Shown piece by piece: positions 23,325-31,744 of a DNA stretch of 38,628 bases. The DNA is from JAKQDH01 sp029558835 (GTDB lineage Bacteria; Planctomycetota; Phycisphaerae; UBA1845). Location of the stretch: assembly GCA_035356615.1 (NCBI GenBank), contig DAOQSN010000044.1, forward strand, positions 1 through 38,628, written 5' to 3'. Made by a program: the position numbers and the translations under genes. How positions within the stretch are numbered: position 1 is the first letter of the stretch; each line of letters starts with the position of its first letter. The notes beneath the pieces were generated by a model. The model saw only the letters and a list, made by a program, of their open reading frames with translations. It was not told the origin of the DNA and made no database searches.

Positions 23325-24941
23325 ATGCCTTTTCTTGTACGTAATCTGCGGCTGGGGCTCAACGAGCCCGAGGCGCTGCTGCTGGACCGTGCCGCCCGTC
23401 GCCTCGGCGTGCCGGTCAGCGCCGTGCGCACGCACGCCGTCGTCCGCCGGGCGCTCGACGCCCGCGGCCGGGACGACATCCACTTCATCTATCACCTCGA
23501 GCTTGCCCTCGACGAACCACCCCGAGCGGAGCGCCGACGTCTGCATCGCCTGAAACCACAGCAGGCCGTCTGGCTCGACCCGCCGCCCCTCCTCGAACCC
23601 GAGCCCGGTCACGAGCCGCTGACCGCGCCGCCGATCGTCGTCGGTTTCGGCCCGGCCGGCATGCTGGCCGCCTGGCGCCTGGCGTGCTTCGGCTATCGCC
23701 CCATCGTCCTCGAACGCGGCCGCGACGTGCGCCGCCGCCACCGGGACATCCTGCAGCGCTTCTACCGCCGGCGCGACTTCGACCCCACCTCGAACCTGCT
23801 CTTCGGCGAGGGCGGGGCCGGCGCCTACAGCGACGGCAAGCTCTACACCCGTGTGCACGACCCCCGCGCTCGATTGGTGCTGGAGGTGCTCTATCAGCAC
23901 GGCGCGGACCCGGACATCCTCACCGATGCCCGCCCGCACATCGGCAGCGACCGTCTCCCGACGATCTGCATGCGCCTGCGCCGGCGGATCGAAGCGCTGG
24001 GCGGGCAGGTGTGCTTCGAGCACCGTGTGGACGACCTGCGTTCCGAGGACGGCGTCCTGACGGCCCTGCGCGTCAACGGGCGATGGCAACCGGCCGGCCC
24101 GGTCGTGCTGGCCATCGGCCATTCCGCCCGCGACACGGTCCGCATGCTGGCCGCCCGCGGGCTGCACGTCGCCCCCAAGCCGTTCCAGTTCGGCGTGCGC
24201 ATCGAGCATCCGCAAGCCTGCGTCGATCGCTGGCAATACGGCTCCCACGCGGACCACCCGGCCCTGCCGCCCGCGGAGTACAGCTTCGTGGACAAAGGTA
24301 CGGTCGAAGCCGGCGGCGACCTGTTCAGCTTCTGCATGTGTCCCGGTGGCATGATCCTGCCGACCAACGAATCCGCCGGCCTGGTGGCCACCAACGGCGC
24401 CAGCCGCGCCAGTCGCGCCGGCGCCTTCGCCAACAGCGGGCTCGTCATCACCCTCGACCCACAGGCGATGGGATTCGACGCCGTTTCCGCGCTCGCGTTC
24501 CTGGAGCAGTGGGAGCATGGCTGCTTCGCGGCCGCCGGCGGCGACTACCGCCTGCCCATGCAACGCGCCGCCGATTTCCTTTCCGGGCGCCCCTCCGATG
24601 GCACGCTGGAAACGACGTATCCTCTCGGCGGCTGCTGGGCAACCCTGGCGGAGCTGCTGCCTCCCGAGGCCGTGACCGCCCTGCGGCGCGCGTTGCCGAA
24701 GGTGGACGCCCGCTGGCCCGGCTTCGCCGGCGCCGAAGCACTGCTGACCGCGCCGGAGAGCCGCGCCAGCGCCCCGTTTCGCGTCGTGCGCGATCCAGCC
24801 ACGCGGGCCGCCGTTTCCTGCGGCAACCTCTACCCCGTCGGCGAGGGCGCCGGCTACGCCGGCGGCATCATGAGTTCCGCCATCGACGGCCTCAAATCCG
24901 CCGACGCCCTCATCATCCGCTACACCCCACCAAGCGCATGA
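23325..24941 (+). CDS. FAD-dependent oxidoreductase (NAD/FAD-utilising dehydrogenase, COG2509-like)
   Basis: A 538-residue protein. A ferredoxin-like N-terminal domain (about 1-90) precedes the FAD Rossmann motif VVGFGPAGMLAAW and its partner PIVLERG near 105-130. FGEGGAGAYSDGKLYTR, VLAIGHSARDT and a C-terminal GEGAGYAGGIMSSAIDGL are typical of this family. Substrate is unknown. ATG 23325 follows directly after the repeat-filled spacer. The last part of the gene has no overlap with the acetyltransferase downstream. Confidence 0.88.
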   Translation: MPFLVRNLRLGLNEPEALLLDRAARRLGVPVSAVRTHAVVRRALDARGRDDIHFIYHLELALDEPPRAERRRLHRLKPQQAVWLDPPPLLEPEPGHEPLTAPPIVVGFGPAGMLAAWRLACFGYRPIVLERGRDVRRRHRDILQRFYRRRDFDPTSNLLFGEGGAGAYSDGKLYTRVHDPRARLVLEVLYQHGADPDILTDARPHIGSDRLPTICMRLRRRIEALGGQVCFEHRVDDLRSEDGVLTALRVNGRWQPAGPVVLAIGHSARDTVRMLAARGLHVAPKPFQFGVRIEHPQACVDRWQYGSHADHPALPPAEYSFVDKGTVEAGGDLFSFCMCPGGMILPTNESAGLVATNGASRASRAGAFANSGLVITLDPQAMGFDAVSALAFLEQWEHGCFAAAGGDYRLPMQRAADFLSGRPSDGTLETTYPLGGCWATLAELLPPEAVTALRRALPKVDARWPGFAGAEALLTAPESRASAPFRVVRDPATRAAVSCGNLYPVGEGAGYAGGIMSSAIDGLKSADALIIRYTPPSA

Positions 24942-25045
24942 CTGCATCAGCGGGTGCCCGACGGGTGGCCCAGGTCCTTTGGATCTGGGGCTGATGAACG
25001 GCGCGATGCAGCAGATGTGCCCCCAACCGCAAGCCTGCGGCGCAC

Positions 25046-25128
25046 GAATGCAAAAGGCAGAATTCAGACTGCAGAAAGGCCCCGCATACCCCCGGTTTCT
25101 GCATTCCGCCTTCATCCTTCTGCATTCC
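25046..25128. repeat. Dispersed inverted repeat (GAATGCAGAA family), copy 2
   Basis: GAATGCAAAAGGCAGAATTC on the left pairs with the pyrimidine-rich right half (TTTCTGCATTCCGCC, TTCTGCATTCC). It is related to 2615-2695. It occupies the middle of the 325-base spacer before the serine acetyltransferase gene; I see no gene there. Confidence 0.7.
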
Positions 25129-25266
25129 ACCCGCCGGCGACGCTTGACAGCCCGCGCTGCCTGGTCTCTATTCGCCGGTTGGTTGGCGACGAACTGCGCC
25201 GCCGGCATGGCGCGCCCACCTCAGGGCCGCCCGGCCACCCGCGCAGCGATCGTGAAGAGGATACTC

Positions 25267-26235
25267 ATGAGCGACGATTTCCATCTCGGTCCGCACCTGG
25301 CCGGGCTCGTCGAGCGCATGGTGCAAAGCTACGACAGTGACGAACGCATCCGCCACATCGACCGCATGCCGGTCCCGGCGCAGAGCGAAATCGTCGAGCT
25401 CATCGACTGCCTGCTGCAACTGCTGTACCCTGGCTTCATCGGGCGCCAGGACCTCAGCCGCCACAACGTCGCCTTTCACGTCGGGGCCCTCCTGCCGCGC
25501 ATCGGGGAGCTGACGTTCCGGCAGGTCTACAGTTGCCTCTGCTACGCCGAGGAACTCGAACACCCCGACGGCACCCGCAAGAAGCCCGCCACCCAGCGTG
25601 CCGAGCAGATCACCAGGAAGTTCCTCGAGGCCCTGCCGGGAATTCGCACGCTCCTGGCCGAGGACGTCCAGGCCGCCTACGACGGCGACCCCGCCGCAGA
25701 GAACCTCGACGAGGTCATCCTCGCCTATCCCGGCCTGCTGGCCGTCAGCGTCCATCGCTGCGCCCACACGCTCTACGACCTCGATGTCCCCATCCTGCCC
25801 CGCATGATGAGCGAATGGGCGCACACGAAGACCGGCATCGACATCCACCCCGGCGCCCGCATCGGCAAGCACTTCTTCATCGACCACGGCACCGGCGTCG
25901 TCATCGGCGAGACCACCGACATCGGCGACAACGTGAAGCTGTACCAGGGCGTCACGCTCGGCGCCCTGTCGTTCCCCAAGGACGAGCGCGGCCGGCTCAT
26001 TCGCGGCACCAAGCGCCACCCGACGGTCCGCAACAACGCCACCATCTACGCCAACGCGATCATCCTCGGCGGCGAGACTGTCATCGGCGAGAGCGCCGTC
26101 GTCGGTGGCTCCGTGTTCATCACCAGCAGCGTGCCCGCGGGTTCCGTCGTGACGTTCACCCCGCCCGAGCTGCGCGTTCGCCCGCGCACGCCCGCCTCCG
26201 ACAAGGCCCCCGCCCTGCCACCCGAGGCGCCCTAG
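25267..26235 (+). CDS. cysE: Serine O-acetyltransferase
   Basis: A 322-residue enzyme making O-acetylserine for cysteine synthesis from serine and acetyl-CoA. The N-terminal 160 residues are helical, as in the EpsC/long-form group. The left-handed beta-helix begins at GIDIHPGARIGKHFFIDHGTG; the catalytic histidine and partner aspartate lie in this IDHGTGVVIGET region, followed by IGDNVKLYQGVTLGAL and a hexapeptide tail (AIILGGETVIGESAVVGG). ATG 25267 is preceded by GAAGAGGATA. The frame is open 96 codons upstream through a repeat, which I exclude. The gene is not next to a cysteine synthase. Confidence 0.9.
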   Translation: MSDDFHLGPHLAGLVERMVQSYDSDERIRHIDRMPVPAQSEIVELIDCLLQLLYPGFIGRQDLSRHNVAFHVGALLPRIGELTFRQVYSCLCYAEELEHPDGTRKKPATQRAEQITRKFLEALPGIRTLLAEDVQAAYDGDPAAENLDEVILAYPGLLAVSVHRCAHTLYDLDVPILPRMMSEWAHTKTGIDIHPGARIGKHFFIDHGTGVVIGETTDIGDNVKLYQGVTLGALSFPKDERGRLIRGTKRHPTVRNNATIYANAIILGGETVIGESAVVGGSVFITSSVPAGSVVTFTPPELRVRPRTPASDKAPALPPEAP

Positions 26236-26273
26236 TGGTACGACACACCTTAGTCTTCGGGTTTCTGCCCGAT

Positions 26274-26330
26274 CAGAGCCGTGGGCGCCAGCCCACGGAC
26301 CCCTCCCACCGCTCGCGCGGCGGGCTCTGA
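26274..26330. repeat. CAGAGCC...GGGCTCTG palindromic repeat
   Basis: Outer arms CAGAGCCGTGGGC and CGGGCTCTGA flank inner hairpins GTGGGCGCCAGCCCAC and CCGCTCGCGCGGCGG. It follows the stop of the acetyltransferase gene by 39 bases and could act in termination, though no T-run follows. Confidence 0.6.
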
Positions 26331-26466
26331 CGTCACATGCCAGCCCAGTGCTACGCAGCATCCACACCCGAAGACTCAAGACTGACGGAGCACCAGACGA
26401 CACCGACCGACACCCCCCCGTGCCCGACGTGGTCGTTAAAGAAGCCGCCCAGGTACACACCCCGAC

Positions 26467-26523
26467 GTGCCCCCTGCGCCACCGCTCCAAACCGTCCCGA
26501 CACAAGCCGGGATCAGGCAGCGG
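26467..26523 (+). repeat. ACCGTCCCGAC/CCGGGAT repeat, copy 2
   Basis: It aligns with 20814-20871 across CCCTGCGCCACCGC-TCC, ACCGTCCCGAC and GGGATCAGGCAGCGG. The inner palindrome is degraded. Confidence 0.55.
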
Positions 26524-26600
26524 CCGACGCCCACCACCGGTGCCACGGGCTTGCGTACACGCATCCAACCGAGAGCCGAAAGGTGAAACCCGCTGGTTTA

Positions 26601-26669
26601 TAGCGGATAGCTGACAGCGTATAGCTTAGAGCTTATGGCTTAGAGCTGACAGCTTACAGCTTAGAGCTG
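26601..26669. repeat. Short-unit repeat of AGCTTAGAGCT / AGCTGACAGC
   Basis: Seven imperfect 10-12 base units (GATAGCTGACAGC, GTATAGCTTAGAGC, TTATGGCTTAGAGC, and so on) run up to the end of the DUF4230-like gene. The units carry AGCT palindromes and are much less GC-rich than the surroundings. Confidence 0.7.
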
Positions 26670-26675
26670 CCCCGC

Positions 26676-27269
26676 TCACTCCCACTCCACCCGCACGTCC
26701 CAGCCGAATTGCCGGTAGAACTTCTGAATGATGAGCTCCGCGTGCCTGCGCGCCCGGGCCATTTCGTCTTCCGTTGCCGACGCAAACTCGATGAGCTTCT
26801 GCGCCTGTTTCATGCCCTCTTCGTAGAGGCGATCCCGCGGGTCCTTCCACGGTATCCACGTGGTCCTCTCGACCTTGTACACGCGGGTGCGCTCGTGATC
26901 CACGCGCGGACGCACCGCCCGCGGGTGCGGGAAGCGGAGCGTGGCGACGTGCCCGACCTCGTCCTTCTCGATGATCGCGGCCCGGTCCAGGTCGATCACC
27001 AGGTCGCAATCCCCGCGCACCAGCAACGCCATCCGCGCCCCAGTCTCATCGTTGTTGTACAGCACGTCCGCGATCTGCACCCGCAGCACGATCAGCTCCG
27101 CCAGCTCCCGCACCTGTTCGATGGTCGGACCCAGGCTGCGCACATTCGCGGCCGCCGGCTTCGGACCCTGGGCGGCCGCCAGCCACACCAGCGCCACCAC
27201 GACTGCGCCGGCCGCCGCGACGGCAAGGTAACGCGCGCTTGGAAAACGGATCGGGCCCGCGGGCATCAC
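26676..27269 (-). CDS. DUF4230-like membrane-anchored protein
   Basis: A 197-residue protein: one N-terminal transmembrane helix (about 13-33), then a domain with IEQVRELAELIVLRVQIADVL, ALLVRGDCDLVIDLDRA, RTRVYKVERTTWIPW and a C-terminal helix EDEMARARRHAELIIQKFYRQFGWDVRVEW. This order matches the DUF4230 family, of unknown function. The ATG overlaps the stop of the upstream small gene (ATGA), so translation is coupled. A second ATG follows one codon later. Confidence 0.8.
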   Translation of the reverse strand: MMPAGPIRFPSARYLAVAAAGAVVVALVWLAAAQGPKPAAANVRSLGPTIEQVRELAELIVLRVQIADVLYNNDETGARMALLVRGDCDLVIDLDRAAIIEKDEVGHVATLRFPHPRAVRPRVDHERTRVYKVERTTWIPWKDPRDRLYEEGMKQAQKLIEFASATEDEMARARRHAELIIQKFYRQFGWDVRVEWE

Positions 27270-27415
27270 TCAGCGCCCTCGCTGTTGTAGCCGGAGTCCA
27301 GCCCCCGCCAGTGCGTGGCCCGGTCACCGCCGTCGCACCGGGACCAGGAGAGCGCCGTCACCGCCGCCAGCAGAAGCACCGGTAAACCAACCCTGACAAG
27401 CAGTCTGCGGATCAC
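27266..27415 (-). CDS. Small single-span membrane protein upstream of the DUF4230-like gene
   Basis: A 49-residue protein with basic VIRRLLVRVG, a hydrophobic helix (LPVLLLAAVTAL) and a short polar tail with one cysteine. The start is GTG 27415. The stop overlaps the next ATG by 4 bases, which is the main support for it being real. Function is unknown; it may partner the DUF4230-like protein. Confidence 0.6.
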   Translation of the reverse strand: MIRRLLVRVGLPVLLLAAVTALSWSRCDGGDRATHWRGLDSGYNSEGAE

Positions 27416-27551
27416 GGTTGCCCCTCCCCGGCCCACCGCCGACGCGCCCCGCACTCCAGAAGCCATACGGCGGGGCGACCATGTCCGCCGCCACGCGCCG
27501 ACCGGGCCCCATCCTTATACACCCACCCGGTGCCTGCGGACGCCCGGGCAG

Positions 27552-27586
27552 CCTGTTGAGGACCTAGCGTCGGCCCCCTGCGGCCG
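27552..27586 (+). repeat. CGTCGGCCCCCTGCGGCCG dispersed repeat, copy 2
   Basis: Same CCTGTTGAGGA plus G/C palindrome as the reverse complement of 16596-16633. It lies in the 322-base spacer between the divergent small membrane protein gene and the regulator gene. Confidence 0.7.
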
Positions 27587-27703
27587 CCGGGGGACGCCCC
27601 TGACGCAAGGATCATAGAGGACCGCGCCGCTGACGAGGCATCCTTCAACGGACTGTTGCCCCCCGTACCATCGACCCCGTTCCGCCTCGGCCGTTAGTCC
27701 ATA

Positions 27704-27731
27704 TTGTCACAGCATTGTCCGGGGCTATACT
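27704..27731 (+). promoter_or_regulatory. Promoter of the LexA/CI-like regulator gene
   Basis: TTGTCA at 27704-27709, 16-base spacer, TATACT at 27726-27731. The expected transcript start falls at about 27738, which is the GTG start, so the message may be leaderless. Confidence 0.5.
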
Positions 27732-27737
27732 CCGCTC

Positions 27738-28400
27738 GTGCCCGAGCACGACAACACAATTACCCGCCGCGCGGCGGAGAGCATGGGCGACCGCATCCGT
27801 CGCCAACGCAAGGTGCTGCACCTCAGCCAGATCGAGTTGGCACGCCAGGCCGGCCTCAACCAGGGCTACCTCTCGCAGATCGAGCGCGACCGGGCTCAAC
27901 CTTCGCGCCGGACGCTTGAGGCCCTGGCGGCCACACTGTCCATGCCGGTCGGCGTGCTGATCGGCGGCGGGGTGGACCACGACAGCCCCCAGCCCCTCGA
28001 AACGCGGCGTCTACCGCTGTTCGGCACGGTGCCGGCCGGCCCTCCGTCGCAGAGTCAGGAGGCCGTCGAGTTCTTCCCCATCCTCCGCCACCTGTGGTCA
28101 CCCGACCACTACTGCCTCAAGCTCGCCTTCGACAGCATGGAGCCCACGCTGAAGCCCGGTGACATCGTGCTCGTTCACTACCGCCCAGGCGTGGAACCGG
28201 AGCACGTCCAGGGACGCATCTGTGCCTGCCTCATCAACGGACAGGCCACCCTCAAGCGGGTCAGCGTTGACTCCCATGCCGACCGGCCCGTCGTCATCCT
28301 GCGTGGCGACAACCCCCGCATTCCACCGATGCTCATTACGCCCGACCGTGAGTTCTCCATCCAGGGCATCGTCGTGCGCCTCGTCAGCCGCGACCTGTAG
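27738..28400 (+). CDS. XRE-type regulator with S24 (LexA/CI-like) self-cleavage domain
   Basis: A 220-residue protein. A helix-turn-helix (DRIRRQRKVLHLSQIELARQAGLNQGYLSQIERDRAQPS) fills about residues 18-58. The C-terminal half is an S24 peptidase: the nucleophile in FDSMEPTLKPGDIVLVHYRPG (near 132) and the lysine in ATLKRVSV (near 172) form the dyad, preceded by LFGTVPAGPP, which may hold the cleavage site. Such regulators are inactivated by RecA-stimulated self-cleavage after DNA damage. GTG 27738 is directly at the predicted transcript start; ATG 27783 is an alternative but its GGAGA is only 2 bases away. Confidence 0.85.
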   Translation: MPEHDNTITRRAAESMGDRIRRQRKVLHLSQIELARQAGLNQGYLSQIERDRAQPSRRTLEALAATLSMPVGVLIGGGVDHDSPQPLETRRLPLFGTVPAGPPSQSQEAVEFFPILRHLWSPDHYCLKLAFDSMEPTLKPGDIVLVHYRPGVEPEHVQGRICACLINGQATLKRVSVDSHADRPVVILRGDNPRIPPMLITPDREFSIQGIVVRLVSRDL

Positions 28401-28673
28401 CGGCCCACCACCCACCGCCCCCAAACCAAACCATGCCTCCCATCTGAGCCCGCGCGGAAACGAGAGGGAGACGTAGGGTGGGCTCTACCCGCCGGGGAGT
28501 GGCTGACTTCGACCCCGCGGATGGTATACCGGACCTGAATTCAATACACACGTCAATATATCATGCAAAAACACATCTTACCCGAATGCTAATCTGGCGG
28601 GACTGATTATTGCCAGCATGAATATATGTCACCCTTATACCTCGCATCAACCCTGACACAAATGCCTGGTCTA
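28401..28673. other. AT-rich spacer
   Basis: From about 28530 base composition changes sharply to AT-rich, unlike nearly every other part of the window. A GTAGGGTGGGC...CCCGCC repeat-like hairpin lies at 28473-28496. I see no gene; the AT-rich part precedes the promoter at 28674. Confidence 0.55.
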
Positions 28674-28702
28674 TTGACGGACAATATTCCGTGGGGTATG
28701 TT
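28674..28702 (+). promoter_or_regulatory. Promoter of the ABC-ATPase/acetyltransferase gene
   Basis: TTGACG at 28674-28679, 17-base spacer and TATGTT at 28697-28702. Predicted transcript start is near 28709, leaving a leader of about 100 bases before ATG 28811. Confidence 0.5.
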
Positions 28703-28810
28703 TGTGATATGTTAGGTATCGGGCCGCGGCAACGGCGTGTCGCTCGGCACCCCGCCGGGCTGCGCTCCCGACAGTGCGCGGGGCGCGATGACTGCGGTGG
28801 AGTACCCCTG

Positions 28811-30289
28811 ATGGACGAGCGGAGTCCGGACACCTTTGAGTTGCATCCTGAAGACGGGCCGCCGCGGGTGGGTTTGGCTTCCGGGGACGCGTCCGCCGCC
28901 GGTTTTCATCAACCTGCCTCGCGTCAGCCGGGACCGTTCCAGGTCGAATGTGTCCGGCGTCCGCGACTTGGCCACCGGTCCAGCCGCACGCTGACCGTCG
29001 CCCGGCAGTTCGGCCTGCCGCTGTACGCCCAGCCTTTCACCGTCCTGGAGCGGGTGAACCTGCCGCTGGGCCCCGGCACCCTGGTGGGCGTCGTGGGCCC
29101 TTCCGGCAGCGGCAAGTCCAGCCTGTTGGAGATGCTCCATCGGGCGCGCCCCGACGCCATGCTGGTGCACCGGGCGGAGTTCCAGTCTGACGCGGCCGTC
29201 GTGGACGTGGTGGCACCGGATAGCACCCTGCGGGAGGCCGTGGAACTGCTGAATGCCTGCGCCCTGGGCGAACCTCGACTGTGGCTGCGGTGCTACGACG
29301 AGCTCTCCGAGGGCGAGAAGTTCCGCGTCCGCCTCGCCCGTGCGTTGGGGCTCACCTCCGATGGCCGGACGCCGGTACCCCTGCTTTGCGACGAGTTCTG
29401 TTCGTCGCTGCATGAGCGGGCAGCGCGAGCGGTCGCGTTCAACCTGCACAAGCTCGTCCGGCGCAGGGGGTTGTGCGCGGTGGTGGCCACCGGCAACGCA
29501 GCCCTGCTCGAGGACCTTCACCCGCAGGTGGTCGTTCGACTCCTGGGCGGCGGCAAGTGCGCGGTGGAGCACTGCCGCCAGCAGCGTGAGAGTCCCTTCA
29601 GCCTGCTGCATGGGCTAGGCATCGAGCGCGGTGGTAAGCGTGACTACAGCGCCTTCGCCGAAATGCACTACCGCGGCAGCGAGGAACTCGGCTTCGTCGA
29701 CAAGGTGTTCGTCCTGCGGGAGAAGAACACCGCGGAAGCGCTGGGCATCGTCGTCTACTCCTTCAGCCCTCTGGAACTGGCGCTGCGCAACCGGGCCACC
29801 AACGGGCGGTTCATCCGCAACGCCGCTGATCTCAACCGGTCGATGCGGATTCTGCGCCGCCTCGTCATTCATCCCGACGTGCGCGGGTGCGGACTGGGAC
29901 ACCACCTCGTACGCGAGACGCTACCACAAGCAGGCACTGAGTACGTGGAGTGCCTGGCCGCCCTGGGCGCGTCGAACCCCGTCTTCGAGAAGGCGGGCAT
30001 GCAACGCATCGGCCAGTGTGAGGCCCCGCCGCGCAGCCGTCGGGCCCTGGCGGACTTGCAGGCCCTCGACGTCGATCCCCAGGCCCGCGATTTCGTGCAA
30101 CACGTCTGCCGCCGCCGCCGCGTGCGCCAGATCGTGGCGGCCGTCGTCAGCGACTGGTACGGCGCCACCACCGGCGGCGGCGAGCGCCGCGTCGAGCGCC
30201 AGTCGCCCGAAGTGCTCGCCCGGAGTTTTCGCGGCCTGGTGGATGCGCGACCCGTGTACTACCTGTGGAGGCGTTCGCAAGTGGAATGA
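28811..30289 (+). CDS. ABC-type ATPase fused to a GNAT acetyltransferase domain (COG2401-like)
   Basis: A 492-residue soluble protein. The ATPase part has Walker A GPSGSGKSS near 96-104, a signature-like LSEGEKFRVRLARAL near 165 and Walker B VPLLCDEFCSSL near 190. No membrane segment is present. The second half has a GNAT-type acetyl-CoA region, LVIHPDVRGCGLGHHLVRE, followed by a helix containing NPVFEKAGM. This matches the ABC ATPase fused to a predicted acetyltransferase family (COG2401), whose substrate is unknown. ATG 28811 has a GGAG eight bases upstream. The frame is open to 28691 but no better start is seen. It lies next to a LexA-like regulator and an AT-rich spacer. Confidence 0.85.
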   Translation: MDERSPDTFELHPEDGPPRVGLASGDASAAGFHQPASRQPGPFQVECVRRPRLGHRSSRTLTVARQFGLPLYAQPFTVLERVNLPLGPGTLVGVVGPSGSGKSSLLEMLHRARPDAMLVHRAEFQSDAAVVDVVAPDSTLREAVELLNACALGEPRLWLRCYDELSEGEKFRVRLARALGLTSDGRTPVPLLCDEFCSSLHERAARAVAFNLHKLVRRRGLCAVVATGNAALLEDLHPQVVVRLLGGGKCAVEHCRQQRESPFSLLHGLGIERGGKRDYSAFAEMHYRGSEELGFVDKVFVLREKNTAEALGIVVYSFSPLELALRNRATNGRFIRNAADLNRSMRILRRLVIHPDVRGCGLGHHLVRETLPQAGTEYVECLAALGASNPVFEKAGMQRIGQCEAPPRSRRALADLQALDVDPQARDFVQHVCRRRRVRQIVAAVVSDWYGATTGGGERRVERQSPEVLARSFRGLVDARPVYYLWRRSQVE

Positions 30290-30660
30290 CGCGGCGCACC
30301 GTCCAACCCGGCCTTGCCCCTCCTTCTCTCCCCCAGCCCGTCGGAGCCGCAACCACCCGGCTCCGGCGGGCCCTTTCCGTCGCCCCCGCGCGGAGAGCCG
30401 GGAGCCACGGGGCTTGGTCGGAAGCGCGTGCGCTGGGCCGCCCGGCAGTGCGCCCGCCCATCCTCCCATCCTACGGAGTGCCATAATTATGTCACTAACC
30501 CGCCTGCTGTCCGCCCGGCATCGACCGGAAGTACCCCAAGCGCGCGGACCTCGCCCGCAGCAACCGAGGACACCCCGGCTGCCTCCCCGCATCCGCGCGC
30601 GCAACGAGCGGCACCGCCCCCGACTCGGGCGGTTGTCGGATGGCGTCAAGGAATGATGCT
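30290..30660. other. Spacer between converging genes
   Basis: A GCCGGAGCCG...CGGCTCCGGCGGGC-like hairpin lies near 30334-30372. A hairpin ACCGCCC/GGGCGGT just past the end of rplU, near 30618-30640, may end its transcript. I see no gene, and rpmA, which normally follows rplU, is not in this stretch. Confidence 0.45.
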
Positions 30661-30978
30661 TCAGACGAGAATCTTCTCGATGCGGACCTGGAGGAGTTTC
30701 TGGCGATGGCCCTTCCGCAGGTTGTAGCCCTTGCGGTGGCGATGCTTGCGGATGTCGATCTTGTCGTCCTTGAACTCGCCGACCACGGCCGCGGTGACCT
30801 TCGCCCCCGCCACGACGGGTTGCCCGATCCTGGGGCCGCCGTCGCAATCGCCGACCATCAGCACGCGGTCAAACTCGACCTGCGTGGCGCCCTCCGCGAG
30901 TTCCTTGCGCTGGACGGCCACAAGTTGGCCCTCCTCGACCCGGTACTGATGTGCGCCGTCACTGATGATCGCGTACAC
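30661..30978 (-). CDS. rplU: 50S ribosomal protein L21
   Basis: A 105-residue protein, full length for L21: MYAIISDGAHQYRVEEGQ, then VEFDRVLMVGD, VVAGAKVTAAVVGE and the typical IRKHRHRKGYNLRKGHRQ RNA-binding region near the C-terminus. The start is GTG 30978, preceded by GAGGAG. It binds 23S rRNA in the large subunit. In most bacteria rpmA (L27) follows directly, but not here. Confidence 0.95.
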   Translation of the reverse strand: MYAIISDGAHQYRVEEGQLVAVQRKELAEGATQVEFDRVLMVGDCDGGPRIGQPVVAGAKVTAAVVGEFKDDKIDIRKHRHRKGYNLRKGHRQKLLQVRIEKILV

Positions 30979-31337
30979 GGAAGCTGCTCCTCTCGGCTGT
31001 CACTGGTCCCCCCGCCCGGGCAGGGCGGCCAACGTCATCGCATCCCGTCCGAAACCGGTCCTGCCGGGCGCGGTTGAGCCTGGGGCCGCGACCCCGAGCC
31101 GACCGCACTGCAAACGAGCCGCGCAGTTTCCCACCCCGGGCCCAGAAAGTCAAGGCCCGCCCCGGCACCCGCCGCACCGCCGCGCGGCCAACCGGCTTTG
31201 GCGGGCCCCCGATGCCGCCCGGGCGTCCCCCCGGCCCGCGAGCGCGGCCGCCAGACGCTCTGTGCGGACCGTCCATACCGGGCGCGGGGGTTAGACACCC
31301 GCATCCGCCGCAAGCAAGCCCGAGAAGGGGACGCCTG

Positions 31338-31374
31338 GACCCCTCTCCCCCGGGAAGAGGGGCAGGGGTGAGGG
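31338..31374. repeat. CCCCTCTCCCCC/GGGAAGAGGGG hairpin
   Basis: It resembles the palindrome at 2757-2851. It lies in the 692-base non-coding stretch between rplU and the tRNA (30979-31670), which also holds the tandem repeat at 31471. I see no gene in this stretch, although open frames cross it. Confidence 0.55.
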
Positions 31375-31470
31375 CCGTGGTGGGCGAGCTGCCCCTCCTG
31401 TACCACGGGCGGGGTCGCCGGCCGCGTGCGAGACGCTGAGCACGCACTCGGGAGCCAGGGCACGCACGTG

Positions 31471-31532
31471 CCCACCGGCCGGCGAGACCCGGCGGCTCAC
31501 CGGCTGGCGAGACACGGCGGCTCACCGGCCGG
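31471..31532 (+). repeat. Tandem 25-bp repeat, 2.5 units
   Basis: Units CYCACCGGCYGGCGAGACMC followed by GGCGG run at 31471-31495 and 31496-31520, with half a unit after. Each unit holds a GGCGAGACM core next to CACCGGC. Confidence 0.7.
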
Positions 31533-31571
31533 AGGGTTCCGAAGCCTCCGCGGCGGGTCCCGATACTCCGC

Positions 31572-31599
31572 TTGCCACGCCTTGCCACGACGCTACCAT
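31572..31599 (+). promoter_or_regulatory. Possible promoter of tRNA-Val
   Basis: TTGCCA at 31572-31577, 16-base spacer and TACCAT at 31594-31599, about 70 bases ahead of the tRNA. A moderate match only. Confidence 0.3.
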
Positions 31600-31670
31600 A
31601 GGGGCTGACGGCCGGGAACGGCACGGGCGGCGGGATCACTTGACCCGCCGACCGCCGGGACCCGGAACGC

Positions 31671-31744
31671 GGGCGATTAGCTCAGTTGGTCAGAGCGTTC
31701 GGATCACACCCGAGAGGTCACAGGTTCGAGTCCTGTATCGCCCA
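31671..31744 (+). tRNA. tRNA-Val(CAC)
   Basis: A 74-base cloverleaf. Acceptor arms are GGGCGAT/ATCGCCC with discriminator A. The D arm is GCTC/GAGC. The anticodon stem is TTCGG/CCGAG with loop ATCACAC, giving anticodon CAC. The T arm is ACAGG/CCTGT with loop TTCGAGT. The last 21 bases are within the left attachment site, and the element restores the full tRNA sequence. Confidence 0.95.

Noticed and set aside
30265..30660. Possible rpmA downstream of rplU
   Set aside because: No frame on the minus strand has L27 features.
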